The notes under the pieces were generated by a model. The model made no database searches. It had not been told where the DNA came from and saw nothing but the letters and a program-made list of their open reading frames with translations. This document shows, piece by piece, positions 23,023-31,385 of a DNA stretch of 32,856 bases (position 1 is the stretch's first letter; the number at the start of each line of letters is the position of its first letter). Both the position numbers and the translations under genes were made by a program. Source of the stretch: Bacteroidales bacterium (GTDB taxonomy: Bacteria > Bacteroidota > Bacteroidia > Bacteroidales > UBA932); contig JAKSJY010000008.1 of NCBI GenBank assembly GCA_024402025.1, forward strand, positions 1 to 32,856, read 5' to 3'.

Positions 23023-25929
23023 ATGCATGATATCGTCCTTTCAAGTCTGATAAACCTTTTCGCGCTTATCGGCAAGAGAAACGGAGTGGGCAAGGAACGT
23101 TCGCTTGACCTCATCCGCACATACCTCCGCGTTTTCTACGGAGTGCAGAACTACGAGTCCTATGCGGAGTTGTATTCCGAACTTCGCGATTTCTACGAGA
23201 ACTCCGCGGAACTGGACGCGAGCGGCATCATAGGCGGTATCTGCGCCAATCTCATAAGCCGCGTGAACGTCGAGGAGCAGCAGGCTCTCCTGCTCAGGGT
23301 GATGGAGTTCTGCAAGCTCGGCGGCGGCGAGTTCCATTCGGACGATCTGGTATTCACCAACATACGCGACCAGTTCGGCATCTCTTCCGGCAAATATGCG
23401 TCGTACTGCCACTTCGTCGAGGACGAACCTGACGACAACATATGGATCCAACCCCTCTGGGGCGGCACGCTCAAGGCCCTCTACGACAGGGAGAAGCATA
23501 CTCTGATATTCACCTTCGAGGGGGAGACCACCGTGCTGATGAACGACAACCCCGTCGCCAACGGACTCTTCCAGACCTGGCAGCAGAGCGGCGTGCTCAA
23601 GGGCACCGGCCCCCAGGCGCGCAACAGCCATCCGATGTACTATTCCACCCTGATGGCCCTTTTCGATGCCAGCGAGAGACCCGACAGCGTGGAACTCTGC
23701 GGCCGCAACATCGAATACCGCTTCCCTGACGGGTCGGGCAACGGAATGCACAACTTCAGCTTCGTGCTCGAAAGCGGTCAGCTCGTCGCCATCATGGGCG
23801 GCAGCGGCGTGGGAAAATCGACTCTGCTTTCGCTGCTCAACGGCACCCTGCGTCCGCAGAGCGGCAGCATCACCGTGAATGGCCACGACATTACCGAACC
23901 CGACGCCAAGGCGCACATAGGCTTTGTGCCGCAGGACGACCTCCTCATCGAGGAACTCACCGTCTATCAGAACCTTTGGTACACCGCCAAACTCTGCTTC
24001 GACAGGATGCCGGATGAGGAGATAGACAAGAGGGTGATGTCCATTCTCTCCCAGCTCGGACTGGATGCGGCGAAGGACCTGAAGGTCGGCTCTCCCATCA
24101 ACAAGTTCATCTCGGGAGGTCAGCGCAAGCGTCTGAACATCGCTCTCGAGCTCATACGCGAGCCCTCCATACTTTTTCTGGACGAGCCTACTTCCGGACT
24201 TTCGTCGTCGGATACTGAGAAGGTGATCAACCTGCTCAAGGAACAGACCGGAAAGGGCAAGCTCATAGTGGTGAACATCCACCAGCCGTCTTCGAACGTG
24301 TACAAGCTTTTCGACCGCCTGTGGCTGCTGGACAAGGGTGGCTATCCCGTCTTCGACGGCAACCCCATAGATGCGATAACCTATTTCAAGTCGGCGGCGA
24401 ACTATGCCGATTCCCAGGTCTCGGCCTGTCCGACCTGCGGAAACGTCAACCCGGACGTCATACTGAACATCATAGACGACACCAGCCTCGACTCCAGGGG
24501 CAACCGTACAGACAAGCGCAAGGTGACCCCGAAGCAGTGGCATCAGCTCTATCTCGACTCGAGGCCCGAGATGGAGCCCGCGGACGTTTCAAGCGTGCCT
24601 CCCACCGACCAGAAGCGCCCCGGGAAATTTAAACAGATGCTGATTTTCCTGCGCAGGAACATCGCCGCGAAGCTTACGGATGCGCAGTACCTTGCCGTGA
24701 CCCTCATCGAAGCCCCGGCGCTGGCGCTGATAAGCGCGGTGCTCACGCATTTCACTCCGGACAACGGCGTGTACTGCGTGATGGACAACAAGAACCTGCC
24801 GTCCTACCTGTTTATGGCCATCATCGTTTCCATATTCCTCGGAATGTCCGGAAGCGCAGAGGAGATCATCAAGGACAGGGCCCTGCTCAAGAGGGAGAAG
24901 TTCCTGAACCTTTCGTACGGGAGCTATATCTGGTCGAAGATGCTGTATATGGCCGTGGTCTGCCTGGTCCAGACCTTCCTGTTCATAGTTGTCGGAAACG
25001 CCATTATGGGCATCACCGGAATGTTCTGGACGTGGTGGGCGCTGCTGTTCGTATCGGCCTTCCTGTCCTCGCTTATAGGCTTGCTGCTCTCGCAGTGCCT
25101 GAGTTCCGTGGTCTCGATTTATATCACCATCCCTCTGCTTCTGATTCCGCAGATTCTGCTTTGCGGTCTGGTGGTGCATTTCGAGGACCTCACACCCAAC
25201 AGCGAGACGGGCAACGTGCCCCTGGTCGGGGACGTGATACCTTCGAGGTGGTCGTACGAGGCGTTGGCGATGGCCACGTTCTCGAAGAACGAATACAAGT
25301 CGATGACCTACGAACTGGACTGCGAGAAGTTCACCTGCCAGTTCTACGAGCAGAGGTACATATATGAGCTCGAATCCCAGCTGGAGAAGAAGCAGGACGA
25401 ACTGCGCAAGGGCAAGACCCCGAATCCCAGACGGGACAGGATACTGCTCAACGGACTCGAGAGGCTCAGCGATGCCTGCGCCATCGAACCGTACGGCGGG
25501 GACTGGTCGTACGACTCCCTCAACGACTACCTCGAGTCTGCGAAGAAGACCCTCTCAAAGAGGGGGAACGCCATCACTCTCAAGATAGACAGGATGATGG
25601 CCCCGATTGTCAGGGAGAAGGGATCCGCCGCCCTGGCCGATCTCAAGAGGAAGAACTACAACCTGCAGCTCGAGAACCTTGCCGTCAACCTCAATGCCGA
25701 GCACACCTACGCCATCGTAGGGGACAAGATAGTCCCGAGAATAGGATATGCCTACCTCAAACCGGTCTCACGGAACGGACGGGCTCCTTTCTACAGCGGG
25801 GTCAAGGTGCTTGGAAACCGCGAAATAGACACCTACAGATACAATCTTGGAGTGCTTGTCCTGATGTGCGTACTGCTGTCGATCTGCCTGCTGACGGATT
25901 TTCCCGGAAAAATTGTTCGCAAGGATTAA
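23023..25929 (+). CDS. ABCG-type ABC transporter with N-terminal extension
   Basis: A 968-residue protein. Residues 1-220 are a soluble extension; its opening LINLFALIGKRNGVGKERSL faintly resembles TerB-like domains. The ATPase domain follows: Walker A GGSGVGKST (about 259-267), signature ISGGQRKRL (about 364), Walker B LFLDEPTSG (Asp387, Glu388), and VNIHQPSS switch region, all in the eye-pigment/ABCG style. A CPTCGN pair of cysteines sits near 475. An ABC2-type membrane domain covers about 540-740, then a charged helical insertion of about 200 residues (with SQLEKKQDELRKGK), and a last helix near 945-962. Cargo is unknown. No separate permease or periplasmic partner is nearby. Confidence 0.9.
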   Translation: MHDIVLSSLINLFALIGKRNGVGKERSLDLIRTYLRVFYGVQNYESYAELYSELRDFYENSAELDASGIIGGICANLISRVNVEEQQALLLRVMEFCKLGGGEFHSDDLVFTNIRDQFGISSGKYASYCHFVEDEPDDNIWIQPLWGGTLKALYDREKHTLIFTFEGETTVLMNDNPVANGLFQTWQQSGVLKGTGPQARNSHPMYYSTLMALFDASERPDSVELCGRNIEYRFPDGSGNGMHNFSFVLESGQLVAIMGGSGVGKSTLLSLLNGTLRPQSGSITVNGHDITEPDAKAHIGFVPQDDLLIEELTVYQNLWYTAKLCFDRMPDEEIDKRVMSILSQLGLDAAKDLKVGSPINKFISGGQRKRLNIALELIREPSILFLDEPTSGLSSSDTEKVINLLKEQTGKGKLIVVNIHQPSSNVYKLFDRLWLLDKGGYPVFDGNPIDAITYFKSAANYADSQVSACPTCGNVNPDVILNIIDDTSLDSRGNRTDKRKVTPKQWHQLYLDSRPEMEPADVSSVPPTDQKRPGKFKQMLIFLRRNIAAKLTDAQYLAVTLIEAPALALISAVLTHFTPDNGVYCVMDNKNLPSYLFMAIIVSIFLGMSGSAEEIIKDRALLKREKFLNLSYGSYIWSKMLYMAVVCLVQTFLFIVVGNAIMGITGMFWTWWALLFVSAFLSSLIGLLLSQCLSSVVSIYITIPLLLIPQILLCGLVVHFEDLTPNSETGNVPLVGDVIPSRWSYEALAMATFSKNEYKSMTYELDCEKFTCQFYEQRYIYELESQLEKKQDELRKGKTPNPRRDRILLNGLERLSDACAIEPYGGDWSYDSLNDYLESAKKTLSKRGNAITLKIDRMMAPIVREKGSAALADLKRKNYNLQLENLAVNLNAEHTYAIVGDKIVPRIGYAYLKPVSRNGRAPFYSGVKVLGNREIDTYRYNLGVLVLMCVLLSICLLTDFPGKIVRKD

Positions 25930-25992
25930 GCGGTTTTCCGGATTTTCTTGCTATATTCGCGACTCATTGAAAACAAAAACAAAACAGATAAA

Positions 25993-26820
25993 ATGAAAAA
26001 GATTTCAATTCTTGTCCTTGCGGCGGCACTCGTGCTTGTCCCTTCCTGCAAGAACAACAACAAAGCCAACAAGACTCAGCAGACTGACATCGATTATGGC
26101 GAGGCTACCATAGACCAGCTTACATCCGAGGAACTCAAGGCTGATATGGCCATGCTCATTGAGTCCGCGAAGAAAATAAAGATGGTTCCTTTCGCAAAGG
26201 CCAACTCCGAGGGCAAAATTGTGCTTACGGAGAAGGAGAAGATGGTGAAGCCCGATTTCCTTATCAGCCCCGATGCCGCCAAGGGTCTCGTTACTCTCAG
26301 CCAGAAATACCGCGCAATCGGAATGCTTACTTCGGACAAGAGCATCGCTGAACTTTACTCGATGTCCGTAGCCGGCTACAACGAGAACATCTTCAAGCTT
26401 CTCACCGACATCAACGACCCCGCACTCACCGATTTCTACACCCTTCCCTCGCTCGACATCGAGTCGAACCGCGAGGCGTTCAGCATCTTCGTGGACGAGG
26501 AATATGAGGCAGGCCGCATAAACTACTTCTGGGAAGGCGTTTCCGCCGGAATGGTGGAGCAGATCTACATCCTCACCAGGGACGTGGACAAGTTCATGCC
26601 TATGTTCACCGACGAGCTCGCGAGCGAAATCACCTTCAACTTCGTGTGCCTGCACGACGGTCTTACCAAGACAGTGAACGCTTCTCCCGAGATGGAGAGT
26701 CTCAACGAGATTCTCGAGCCTCTCTACGTCATCAATGCCATTACCGTAGAGGAACTCCGTTCGCAGCTTGTCTCCGTGAAGGGAGATATCGAGGTTGCCC
26801 GCGAGAAACTTCTCAAGTAA
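25993..26820 (+). CDS. Lipoprotein of unknown function
   Basis: A 275-residue lipoprotein: signal MKKISILVLAAALVLVPSC with the lipobox VPSC, then an Asn/Lys-rich linker. The remainder is soluble and mostly helical, with EYEAGRINYFWEGVSAGMVEQ as its most distinctive stretch. It may belong to a Bacteroidales-only family, but I do not recognise it. The start at 25993 is chosen because the signal peptide begins there; an in-frame ATG at 25948 lies before a possible -7 box (TATATTCG, 25952-25959). The FecCD-like permease follows after 22 bp, so this lipoprotein could be a membrane-linked partner of it, which is speculation. Confidence 0.85.
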   Translation: MKKISILVLAAALVLVPSCKNNNKANKTQQTDIDYGEATIDQLTSEELKADMAMLIESAKKIKMVPFAKANSEGKIVLTEKEKMVKPDFLISPDAAKGLVTLSQKYRAIGMLTSDKSIAELYSMSVAGYNENIFKLLTDINDPALTDFYTLPSLDIESNREAFSIFVDEEYEAGRINYFWEGVSAGMVEQIYILTRDVDKFMPMFTDELASEITFNFVCLHDGLTKTVNASPEMESLNEILEPLYVINAITVEELRSQLVSVKGDIEVAREKLLK

Positions 26821-26842
26821 ACAGTCCTGAGGTTACATTCGG

Positions 26843-27628
26843 ATGCTGAGTATCCTCTATGTAATCCTCTCCGGAATAGCTCTCCCGGTTGGAGGCGTTC
26901 AGATGCAGTATCTGTGGCGCAATCAGCTGGGAGACGTTTATAGTCTGGGGCTTGGGAGCGCCGCGTGCCTAGGAGCCGCAGTGGCCGTGATGACGGGGTG
27001 GTTCTCGCTTGCCGCGGGGAGTTTCTTATGCACGCTGCTGTGCACCGTCATCTGCTTTTTCGTCACCCTCCGTCTGAGCACCAGGAACCTCATAGTGTTC
27101 GGAATCCTTTTCGGCACGTTCATAGGTTCCCTGTGCACCATCGTGGTCACCAACGCTCCGAGCGGAGAACTGCTGAAGGAGTATTATATCTGGGGTGCCG
27201 CGAACTTTTCCCTCGCGGGGGCCCGGACGGGGGACGTGGTCTTCTCCCTGTGTCTTTTTGCCGCCGGACTTGCCGCCGCCATTGCGGACAGAGGCAGCCT
27301 CAATGCACACCTTTCCGGCAGTACGGAGCTTTCCTCCCTGCACAAGGCCTTCACGATGCTGATGATAATGTGTCTTGTGACCAGCAGCGTGAGCATCTGC
27401 GGACCGATCGGATTCATCTCCCTCGGCGTTCCCAATCTGAGCCGCATCCTCTGCCGCAGCACTGATATCCGCAAGCATTACCTGCTCTCGTCCGCAATGG
27501 GCGTGGGACTGCTGGCGGTGACATACCTTGTAGTGAAGTACGTGAATTTCGGAATATACCTTCCGGTCAGCGCCACTATGGCAATCATAGCCCTTCCTTT
27601 GACGGCAATCGTGTTCATTAGGAAATAA
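26843..27628 (+). CDS. Short FecCD/BtuC-like permease without visible ABC partners
   Basis: A 261-residue multi-pass membrane protein resembling iron-siderophore and vitamin B12 permeases. Family traits are GGVQMQYLWRNQLGDVYSLG (compare GxxxQxxxRNPLADPxxLG), LGAAVAV, and the coupling-helix region CGPIGFISLGVPNLSRILC. Family members normally have about 320-350 residues and ten helices; here the first helix or two are missing, since the GGVQ motif comes about 18 residues after the start. No binding protein or ATPase lies beside it in the window. It may pair with subunits encoded elsewhere, or be a diverged stand-alone transporter. It sits between a lipoprotein gene and a CoA-transferase gene. 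Confidence 0.78.
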   Translation: MLSILYVILSGIALPVGGVQMQYLWRNQLGDVYSLGLGSAACLGAAVAVMTGWFSLAAGSFLCTLLCTVICFFVTLRLSTRNLIVFGILFGTFIGSLCTIVVTNAPSGELLKEYYIWGAANFSLAGARTGDVVFSLCLFAAGLAAAIADRGSLNAHLSGSTELSSLHKAFTMLMIMCLVTSSVSICGPIGFISLGVPNLSRILCRSTDIRKHYLLSSAMGVGLLAVTYLVVKYVNFGIYLPVSATMAIIALPLTAIVFIRK

Positions 27629-27633
27629 TTGAG

Positions 27634-27641
27634 TAAATTTG
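27634..27641 (+). promoter_or_regulatory. Possible -7 promoter box before the CoA-transferase gene
   Basis: TAAATTTG in the 36-bp gap between the permease stop and the ATG at 27665, leaving 23 bases to the start. No clear -33 element is seen, so it may be only a secondary promoter inside the operon. Confidence 0.4.
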
Positions 27642-27664
27642 CGCAAACAAAAGTCATACCTGCA

Positions 27665-28963
27665 ATGCGTGACATCCATTTCGTCTCGGCCGACGAGGCC
27701 GTAAGCCACATATCTTCGCACGGCCACATCCATCTCAGCAGCGTCGCCAGCGTGCCGCACTGCCTGATTCAGGCGTTGTGCCGCAGAGCGGACGCGGGGG
27801 AGGTGACCGACCTCCATTTCCATCATTTCCACACCGAAGGTCCGGCTCCGTACAGCGAGCCGCGCTACGAGGGCATCTTCTTCGACCAGGGCTTCTTCGT
27901 GGGACCCAACGTGCGTGCGAACGTGAATGCCGGCTATGCGGATTATCTTCCGGTCCATCTCGGTGAGTCGGCGGCGCTGTACCGCAACGGCGGCATAATG
28001 CTGGAGGCGGCGCTTGTGAACGTTTCGCTCCCGGATGAGAACGGGATGGTGTCGCTGGGAACGTCCGTGGACTGCTCGGTCGCCGCAATCGAGACGGCCA
28101 AGACGGTGATCGGGGTGGTGAACCCCAATGTGCCGTTCGCCTATGGGGACCTGGTGCCTTTGGACCGTTTCGACTACCTGGTGAGTGACGACGCTCCGCT
28201 GGTGACGGCGACGTATTCCGAGCCTACGGAGAGGGAGAAGGTGATAGGGAAGGCTTGCGCCGCGCTGATAGATGACGGCGCCTGCATCCAGATGGGGATA
28301 GGCGCGCTCCCGAATGCGCTCGCCGGCGAACTCGGCGGCCACAGGAATCTGGGGCTCCATACCGAGATGTTCGCGGACGGCCTGCTGTCCCTGATAAAAG
28401 CCGGAGTCATCAACGGCGCCTGCAAGAAAATAGATACTGGAAAGGTGGTGGCTTCGTTCCTGCTTGGCTCGAACGACGTCTATTCTTTCATAGACCATAA
28501 TCCTGACGTGCTGATGAAGGACATCGCCTATTCCAACAATCCCTGGGTGATAGCGCAGAATCCCGGAATGGTCGCAATCAACTCCGCGACGGAGGTGGAC
28601 CTTACCGGACAGATAAGCGCCGACAGCATAGGCACGCGCATCTTCAGCGGCACCGGCGGCCAGCTTGATTTCGTCAAGGGTGCCGTGATGTCGAAGGGAG
28701 GAAAGGCCATCACGGCCTTCGAGTCGCGCACCCGCAAGGGGGAGAAGAAAATCGTCGCGCAGCTCAAGCCGGGAGCCGGCGTCGTCACTCCCAGGGCGGA
28801 CGCGCATTGGATAGTTACCGAGTACGGTGCAGTCGACCTTACCGGCAAATCGCTCCAGGAGCGTGCCAGACTGCTGATAGGCATAGCGCATCCGGATGAC
28901 CGCGAGCAATTGGACAAGGCGGCGTTCGAACGTTTCGGACCTCATTTCCACTATTTCGGCTGA
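27665..28963 (+). CDS. Acetyl-CoA hydrolase/transferase family protein
   Basis: A 432-residue CoA-transferase. It has the two-domain layout of this family, with VSLPDENGMVSLGTSVDC, IGKACAALIDDGACIQMGIG, and LGLHTEMFADG, where Glu234 is the expected nucleophile forming the glutamyl-CoA intermediate; GTGGQLDFVKGA and VTEYGAVDLTGKSLQERAR close the C-terminal part. It moves CoA between acetyl-CoA and another acid such as butyrate, propionate or 4-hydroxybutyrate, or hydrolyses acetyl-CoA; the acid cannot be chosen from sequence alone. The ATG at 27665 is preferred to an upstream TTG at 27629 that lies before the -7 box. Its stop overlaps the next start (TGATG). Confidence 0.9.
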   Translation: MRDIHFVSADEAVSHISSHGHIHLSSVASVPHCLIQALCRRADAGEVTDLHFHHFHTEGPAPYSEPRYEGIFFDQGFFVGPNVRANVNAGYADYLPVHLGESAALYRNGGIMLEAALVNVSLPDENGMVSLGTSVDCSVAAIETAKTVIGVVNPNVPFAYGDLVPLDRFDYLVSDDAPLVTATYSEPTEREKVIGKACAALIDDGACIQMGIGALPNALAGELGGHRNLGLHTEMFADGLLSLIKAGVINGACKKIDTGKVVASFLLGSNDVYSFIDHNPDVLMKDIAYSNNPWVIAQNPGMVAINSATEVDLTGQISADSIGTRIFSGTGGQLDFVKGAVMSKGGKAITAFESRTRKGEKKIVAQLKPGAGVVTPRADAHWIVTEYGAVDLTGKSLQERARLLIGIAHPDDREQLDKAAFERFGPHFHYFG

Positions 28964-29628
28964 TGAAGGAAGTGCTCAGGAAAATTCCGCCGATGGTGTT
29001 CGCCGTCCTTGTGCTCTCAGTGGTCTCGATGAACCTGCTGGCAAACAAGGAACTCTTCAGGGCCGACTGGATAGCCCTGGACTGCGGCTTCCTGCTGTCC
29101 TGGATACCGTTCCTGATTATGGATGCGGTGTGCAAGGTGCACGGGGGCAGGACTGCCGCGACGCTCTCCATCCTTGCCATCGGGGTGAACCTCGTGCTTT
29201 TCCTGATTTTCAAGCTGGTGGCCCTTACCCCGGGGATGTGGGGCGAGTACTACGCCAATGGAGGCGATGCCGCCATCAACGACGCGCTGAATGCCACGAT
29301 AGGAGGTTCCACCTGGATAGTGCTGGGCTCGGCCTTCTCGATGGCGGTGTCCTCAGTGGCGAATTCGCTGGTGAATTCCGGTGTGGGCAGAATCTTCAGG
29401 GGAGACGGGTACGGAGCGTTCGCCGCGAGGAGTTTCGTCTCCACTATGGTTTCCCAGTTCCTGGACAATCTCATCTTCGCACTTCTGGTAAGCGTCAGAC
29501 TGTTCGGATGGACTCTCACCCAGACTCTGGTATGCTCGCTGTCCGCCGCCCTTTTCGAGCTTGTCCTTGAGGTGGTTTTCTCCGGATACGGATACAAATT
29601 GTCAAAAACATTAAAATCAAACATATGA
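28963..29628 (+). CDS. VUT/YhhQ-family transporter
   Basis: A 221-residue membrane protein of about six helices, the family's usual length. The diagnostic stretch is LDCGFLLSWIPFLIMDAVCK followed by HGGRTAATLS; later MVSQFLDNLIFALL carries the conserved Gln and Asp of the VUT (putative vitamin uptake) family. E. coli YhhQ imports 7-deazaguanine queuosine precursors; other members may carry different vitamins. No queuosine gene or riboswitch is visible here, and the start overlaps the upstream gene so a leader switch is not possible at this site. Its stop overlaps the next ATG as ATGA. Confidence 0.85.
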   Translation: MKEVLRKIPPMVFAVLVLSVVSMNLLANKELFRADWIALDCGFLLSWIPFLIMDAVCKVHGGRTAATLSILAIGVNLVLFLIFKLVALTPGMWGEYYANGGDAAINDALNATIGGSTWIVLGSAFSMAVSSVANSLVNSGVGRIFRGDGYGAFAARSFVSTMVSQFLDNLIFALLVSVRLFGWTLTQTLVCSLSAALFELVLEVVFSGYGYKLSKTLKSNI

Positions 29629-30359
29629 AAATCCGTTTTTTCAAAATGGCCGTGTTGACGGCTGCGGCTGTTCTACTTGCGGCTTCCTGCAACAAGGACG
29701 ATGAAGAGTTGATGTTCCTCTCTACCGCTACTTTCAAGCGTACTGGGGAAAACAGTTTTTATTTCAAGGAGAGTGACACTACCGCGTTCATTCCCACCAA
29801 TCTTCCGGTGGATTTCCTGAAGCCTGTGACGGAGAAGCGTACGGTCATCTGGTTTACCTCCGACCGCAAGCCGGTAGAACACGGAATCGAAGGCTACAAG
29901 TGCTCGTATCTGATAGACGTCCAGGCAATCGATACGGTATATACCAAGAATTCTGTGGTCTCGAAAGGTTCGTCGCTGGCGGATGACAAGGAATACGGAA
30001 GCGACTATGTCGGACTGTACCTGAAGAGCAGCGGAATGTTCCCCTACACGTCTATCGATGACGGCTACCTGTGCATTCGTTTCGTATTCGAGAGTCTGCC
30101 CTATACGGGAGTGACGCATTATTTCAATCTTGTCACCGGTGTGAATCCGGATGATCCTTACGAGGTTGAACTCCACCACGATGCCTGCGGCCAGTCATTC
30201 GGCGACAGCACTGACGGATATATGGCTTTCCCTCTGAAGAGCCTTCCTCCCACAAACGGTGAGACGAAAAAAGTCACACTCGTCTGGAAAAGCGGTGTGA
30301 CTATGCAGAAGGAACGGTTCTCGTTCGATTATTGTTCGCGTACGGACTGGCCCGAATAG
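29625..30359 (+). CDS. NigD-like lipoprotein
   Basis: A 244-residue lipoprotein: signal with lipobox AASC (residues 20-23), then NKDDEE, an acidic run that could serve as a surface-export signal. The rest is a predicted beta-sandwich with VIDVQAID-like strands and the C-terminal pattern VELHHDACGQSFGD followed by GYMAFPLKSLPP, which resembles the C-terminal domain of NigD-like proteins found in many Bacteroidales. Their function is unknown. The gene is translationally coupled to the VUT gene and ends 3 bp before the stop of the convergent hydrolase gene. GC content is lower than in the preceding gene. Confidence 0.7.
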   Translation: MKIRFFKMAVLTAAAVLLAASCNKDDEELMFLSTATFKRTGENSFYFKESDTTAFIPTNLPVDFLKPVTEKRTVIWFTSDRKPVEHGIEGYKCSYLIDVQAIDTVYTKNSVVSKGSSLADDKEYGSDYVGLYLKSSGMFPYTSIDDGYLCIRFVFESLPYTGVTHYFNLVTGVNPDDPYEVELHHDACGQSFGDSTDGYMAFPLKSLPPTNGETKKVTLVWKSGVTMQKERFSFDYCSRTDWPE

Positions 30360-30362
30360 AGG

Positions 30363-31304
30363 CTAGTCGTCGTTGATAAGTTCTTCGGTACTTGCGCGAG
30401 CCCAGTCCGGAATTACGATCGAAGGGTCGGTGACAGTGGCATCGACCTTTATTTTTTCCCCGGCCAGAGCGTTGCGTCGTATGAAGTCCAGCTCGATATC
30501 CTTGAAGTGGTATGAGTTGGATGCGATTTCGTGGTAGTTGCCGACCATCCTGTATATCCGGTAGTTGTCATCATTCCTGGCAAGGACTTTTGCGATGGCA
30601 TTGCTCCCGGCGAAATGGATGTTGAAGAGCGAAATCTGCCTGTAGGGAACAATATTGTCGGCGGTCCCGTGGAAGAGCAGCTGGGGACAGGGTTCCTTGG
30701 CATATTTGACGCGGCCTTTGTCGGAGAATATGGCGCCTGACAGTGCGATGACTCCCTTGTAGTTGAATCCTTCGGGGAGAACGGCTGCAAGTGGGCCGTT
30801 GTTGCATATCTCCCATTCGGCTTGGAGCGAGGTTATTGCACCGGCTGACGAGCCGCTGACAATCAGCTTGGATGCGTCGATTCCGAGCGAATCCCCGTGA
30901 TGGATGAGGAAGTCGGTCGCGCTGAAAAGGTCCTCTACCGCAACGTCGATTGCGCCCTTGAGATCTTTGACGAACCGGAGGTTCCTGCCGAATCTTTTCC
31001 CCTTCATACCGAGACGGTAGTCTATTGCAACAACTCCGAATCCGTTGTCCACAAGGTACTGGAACCAGGGAAGGATATGAGGCTGGCTGCGGTATCCGCC
31101 TTTGAAGCCGCCTCCGAAGATGAATATTACCGTTGGACTCGCTTCGGAAGTCCCGGCGGGGGCATAGTAGTCGAAGAACAGTTCGCAGGTGTCGCGTTGT
31201 TCGAATTTGATTGTCGCGGTGGGGGAGATCCCGCTTGTTTGCGCTTTCGCGCCCGCTATGCCTGCAAGGCACAGGATGGCGGTGACGATGAGTGTACGTT
31301 TCAT
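30363..31304 (-). CDS. Secreted alpha/beta hydrolase (esterase-like)
   Basis: A 313-residue protein with signal peptide (MKRTLIVTAILCLAGIAGAK, then AQ). The alpha/beta hydrolase core shows the oxyanion motif FIFGGGFKGG (about 61-70), nucleophile elbow GSSAG with Ser153, acid Asp216 in HGTADNIVPY, and His258 in GNYHEIA. It is most like periplasmic carboxylesterases of the acetyl-xylan/feruloyl esterase type. The acyl substrate is not identifiable, and no polysaccharide-utilisation genes are next to it. The upstream -7-like box TATCTTTA ends 4 bases before the ATG. Confidence 0.88.
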   Translation of the reverse strand: MKRTLIVTAILCLAGIAGAKAQTSGISPTATIKFEQRDTCELFFDYYAPAGTSEASPTVIFIFGGGFKGGYRSQPHILPWFQYLVDNGFGVVAIDYRLGMKGKRFGRNLRFVKDLKGAIDVAVEDLFSATDFLIHHGDSLGIDASKLIVSGSSAGAITSLQAEWEICNNGPLAAVLPEGFNYKGVIALSGAIFSDKGRVKYAKEPCPQLLFHGTADNIVPYRQISLFNIHFAGSNAIAKVLARNDDNYRIYRMVGNYHEIASNSYHFKDIELDFIRRNALAGEKIKVDATVTDPSIVIPDWARASTEELINDD

Positions 31305-31308
31305 GCCG

Positions 31309-31316
31309 TAAAGATA
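31309..31316 (-). promoter_or_regulatory. Variant -7 box of the hydrolase gene
   Basis: TATCTTTA on the minus strand (last base A instead of G), followed by CGGC and the ATG at 31304. The intergenic space is shared with the divergent metallophosphoesterase gene. Confidence 0.4.
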
Positions 31317-31372
31317 AATAATTTCCTGGGAATAAAACGGTTGTCATTTGTCGTCTTTATAGGATAAAGTGT

Positions 31373-31380
31373 TATCTTTG
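31373..31380 (+). promoter_or_regulatory. -7 promoter box of the right-end metallophosphoesterase gene
   Basis: TATCTTTG, 5 bases before the ATG at 31386, with a TTTG at 31347-31350 placed 22 bases upstream of it. An in-frame GTG at 31380 overlaps the box and is unlikely to be the start. Confidence 0.6.
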
Positions 31381-31385
31381 TGTTA

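Noticed and set aside
22459..23028. Upstream extension of the metallophosphoesterase frame
   Set aside because: It crosses the small multidrug-type gene in another frame, and the signal peptide plus -7 box place the true start at 22458.
23041..24543. A 500-codon open frame opposite the ABCG-type transporter
   Set aside because: Walker A, signature and Walker B motifs prove the plus-strand frame; the antisense frame is a shadow of it.
27026..28951. A 641-codon open frame on the minus strand opposite the permease and CoA-transferase genes
   Set aside because: The plus strand encodes two well recognised families across the same bases. The antisense product is rich in His and Arg and has no family traits; it results from the GC-rich codon usage of the true genes.
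28940..28990. Search for a queuosine or vitamin riboswitch before the VUT gene
   Set aside because: The VUT start overlaps the stop of the CoA-transferase gene, leaving no leader.
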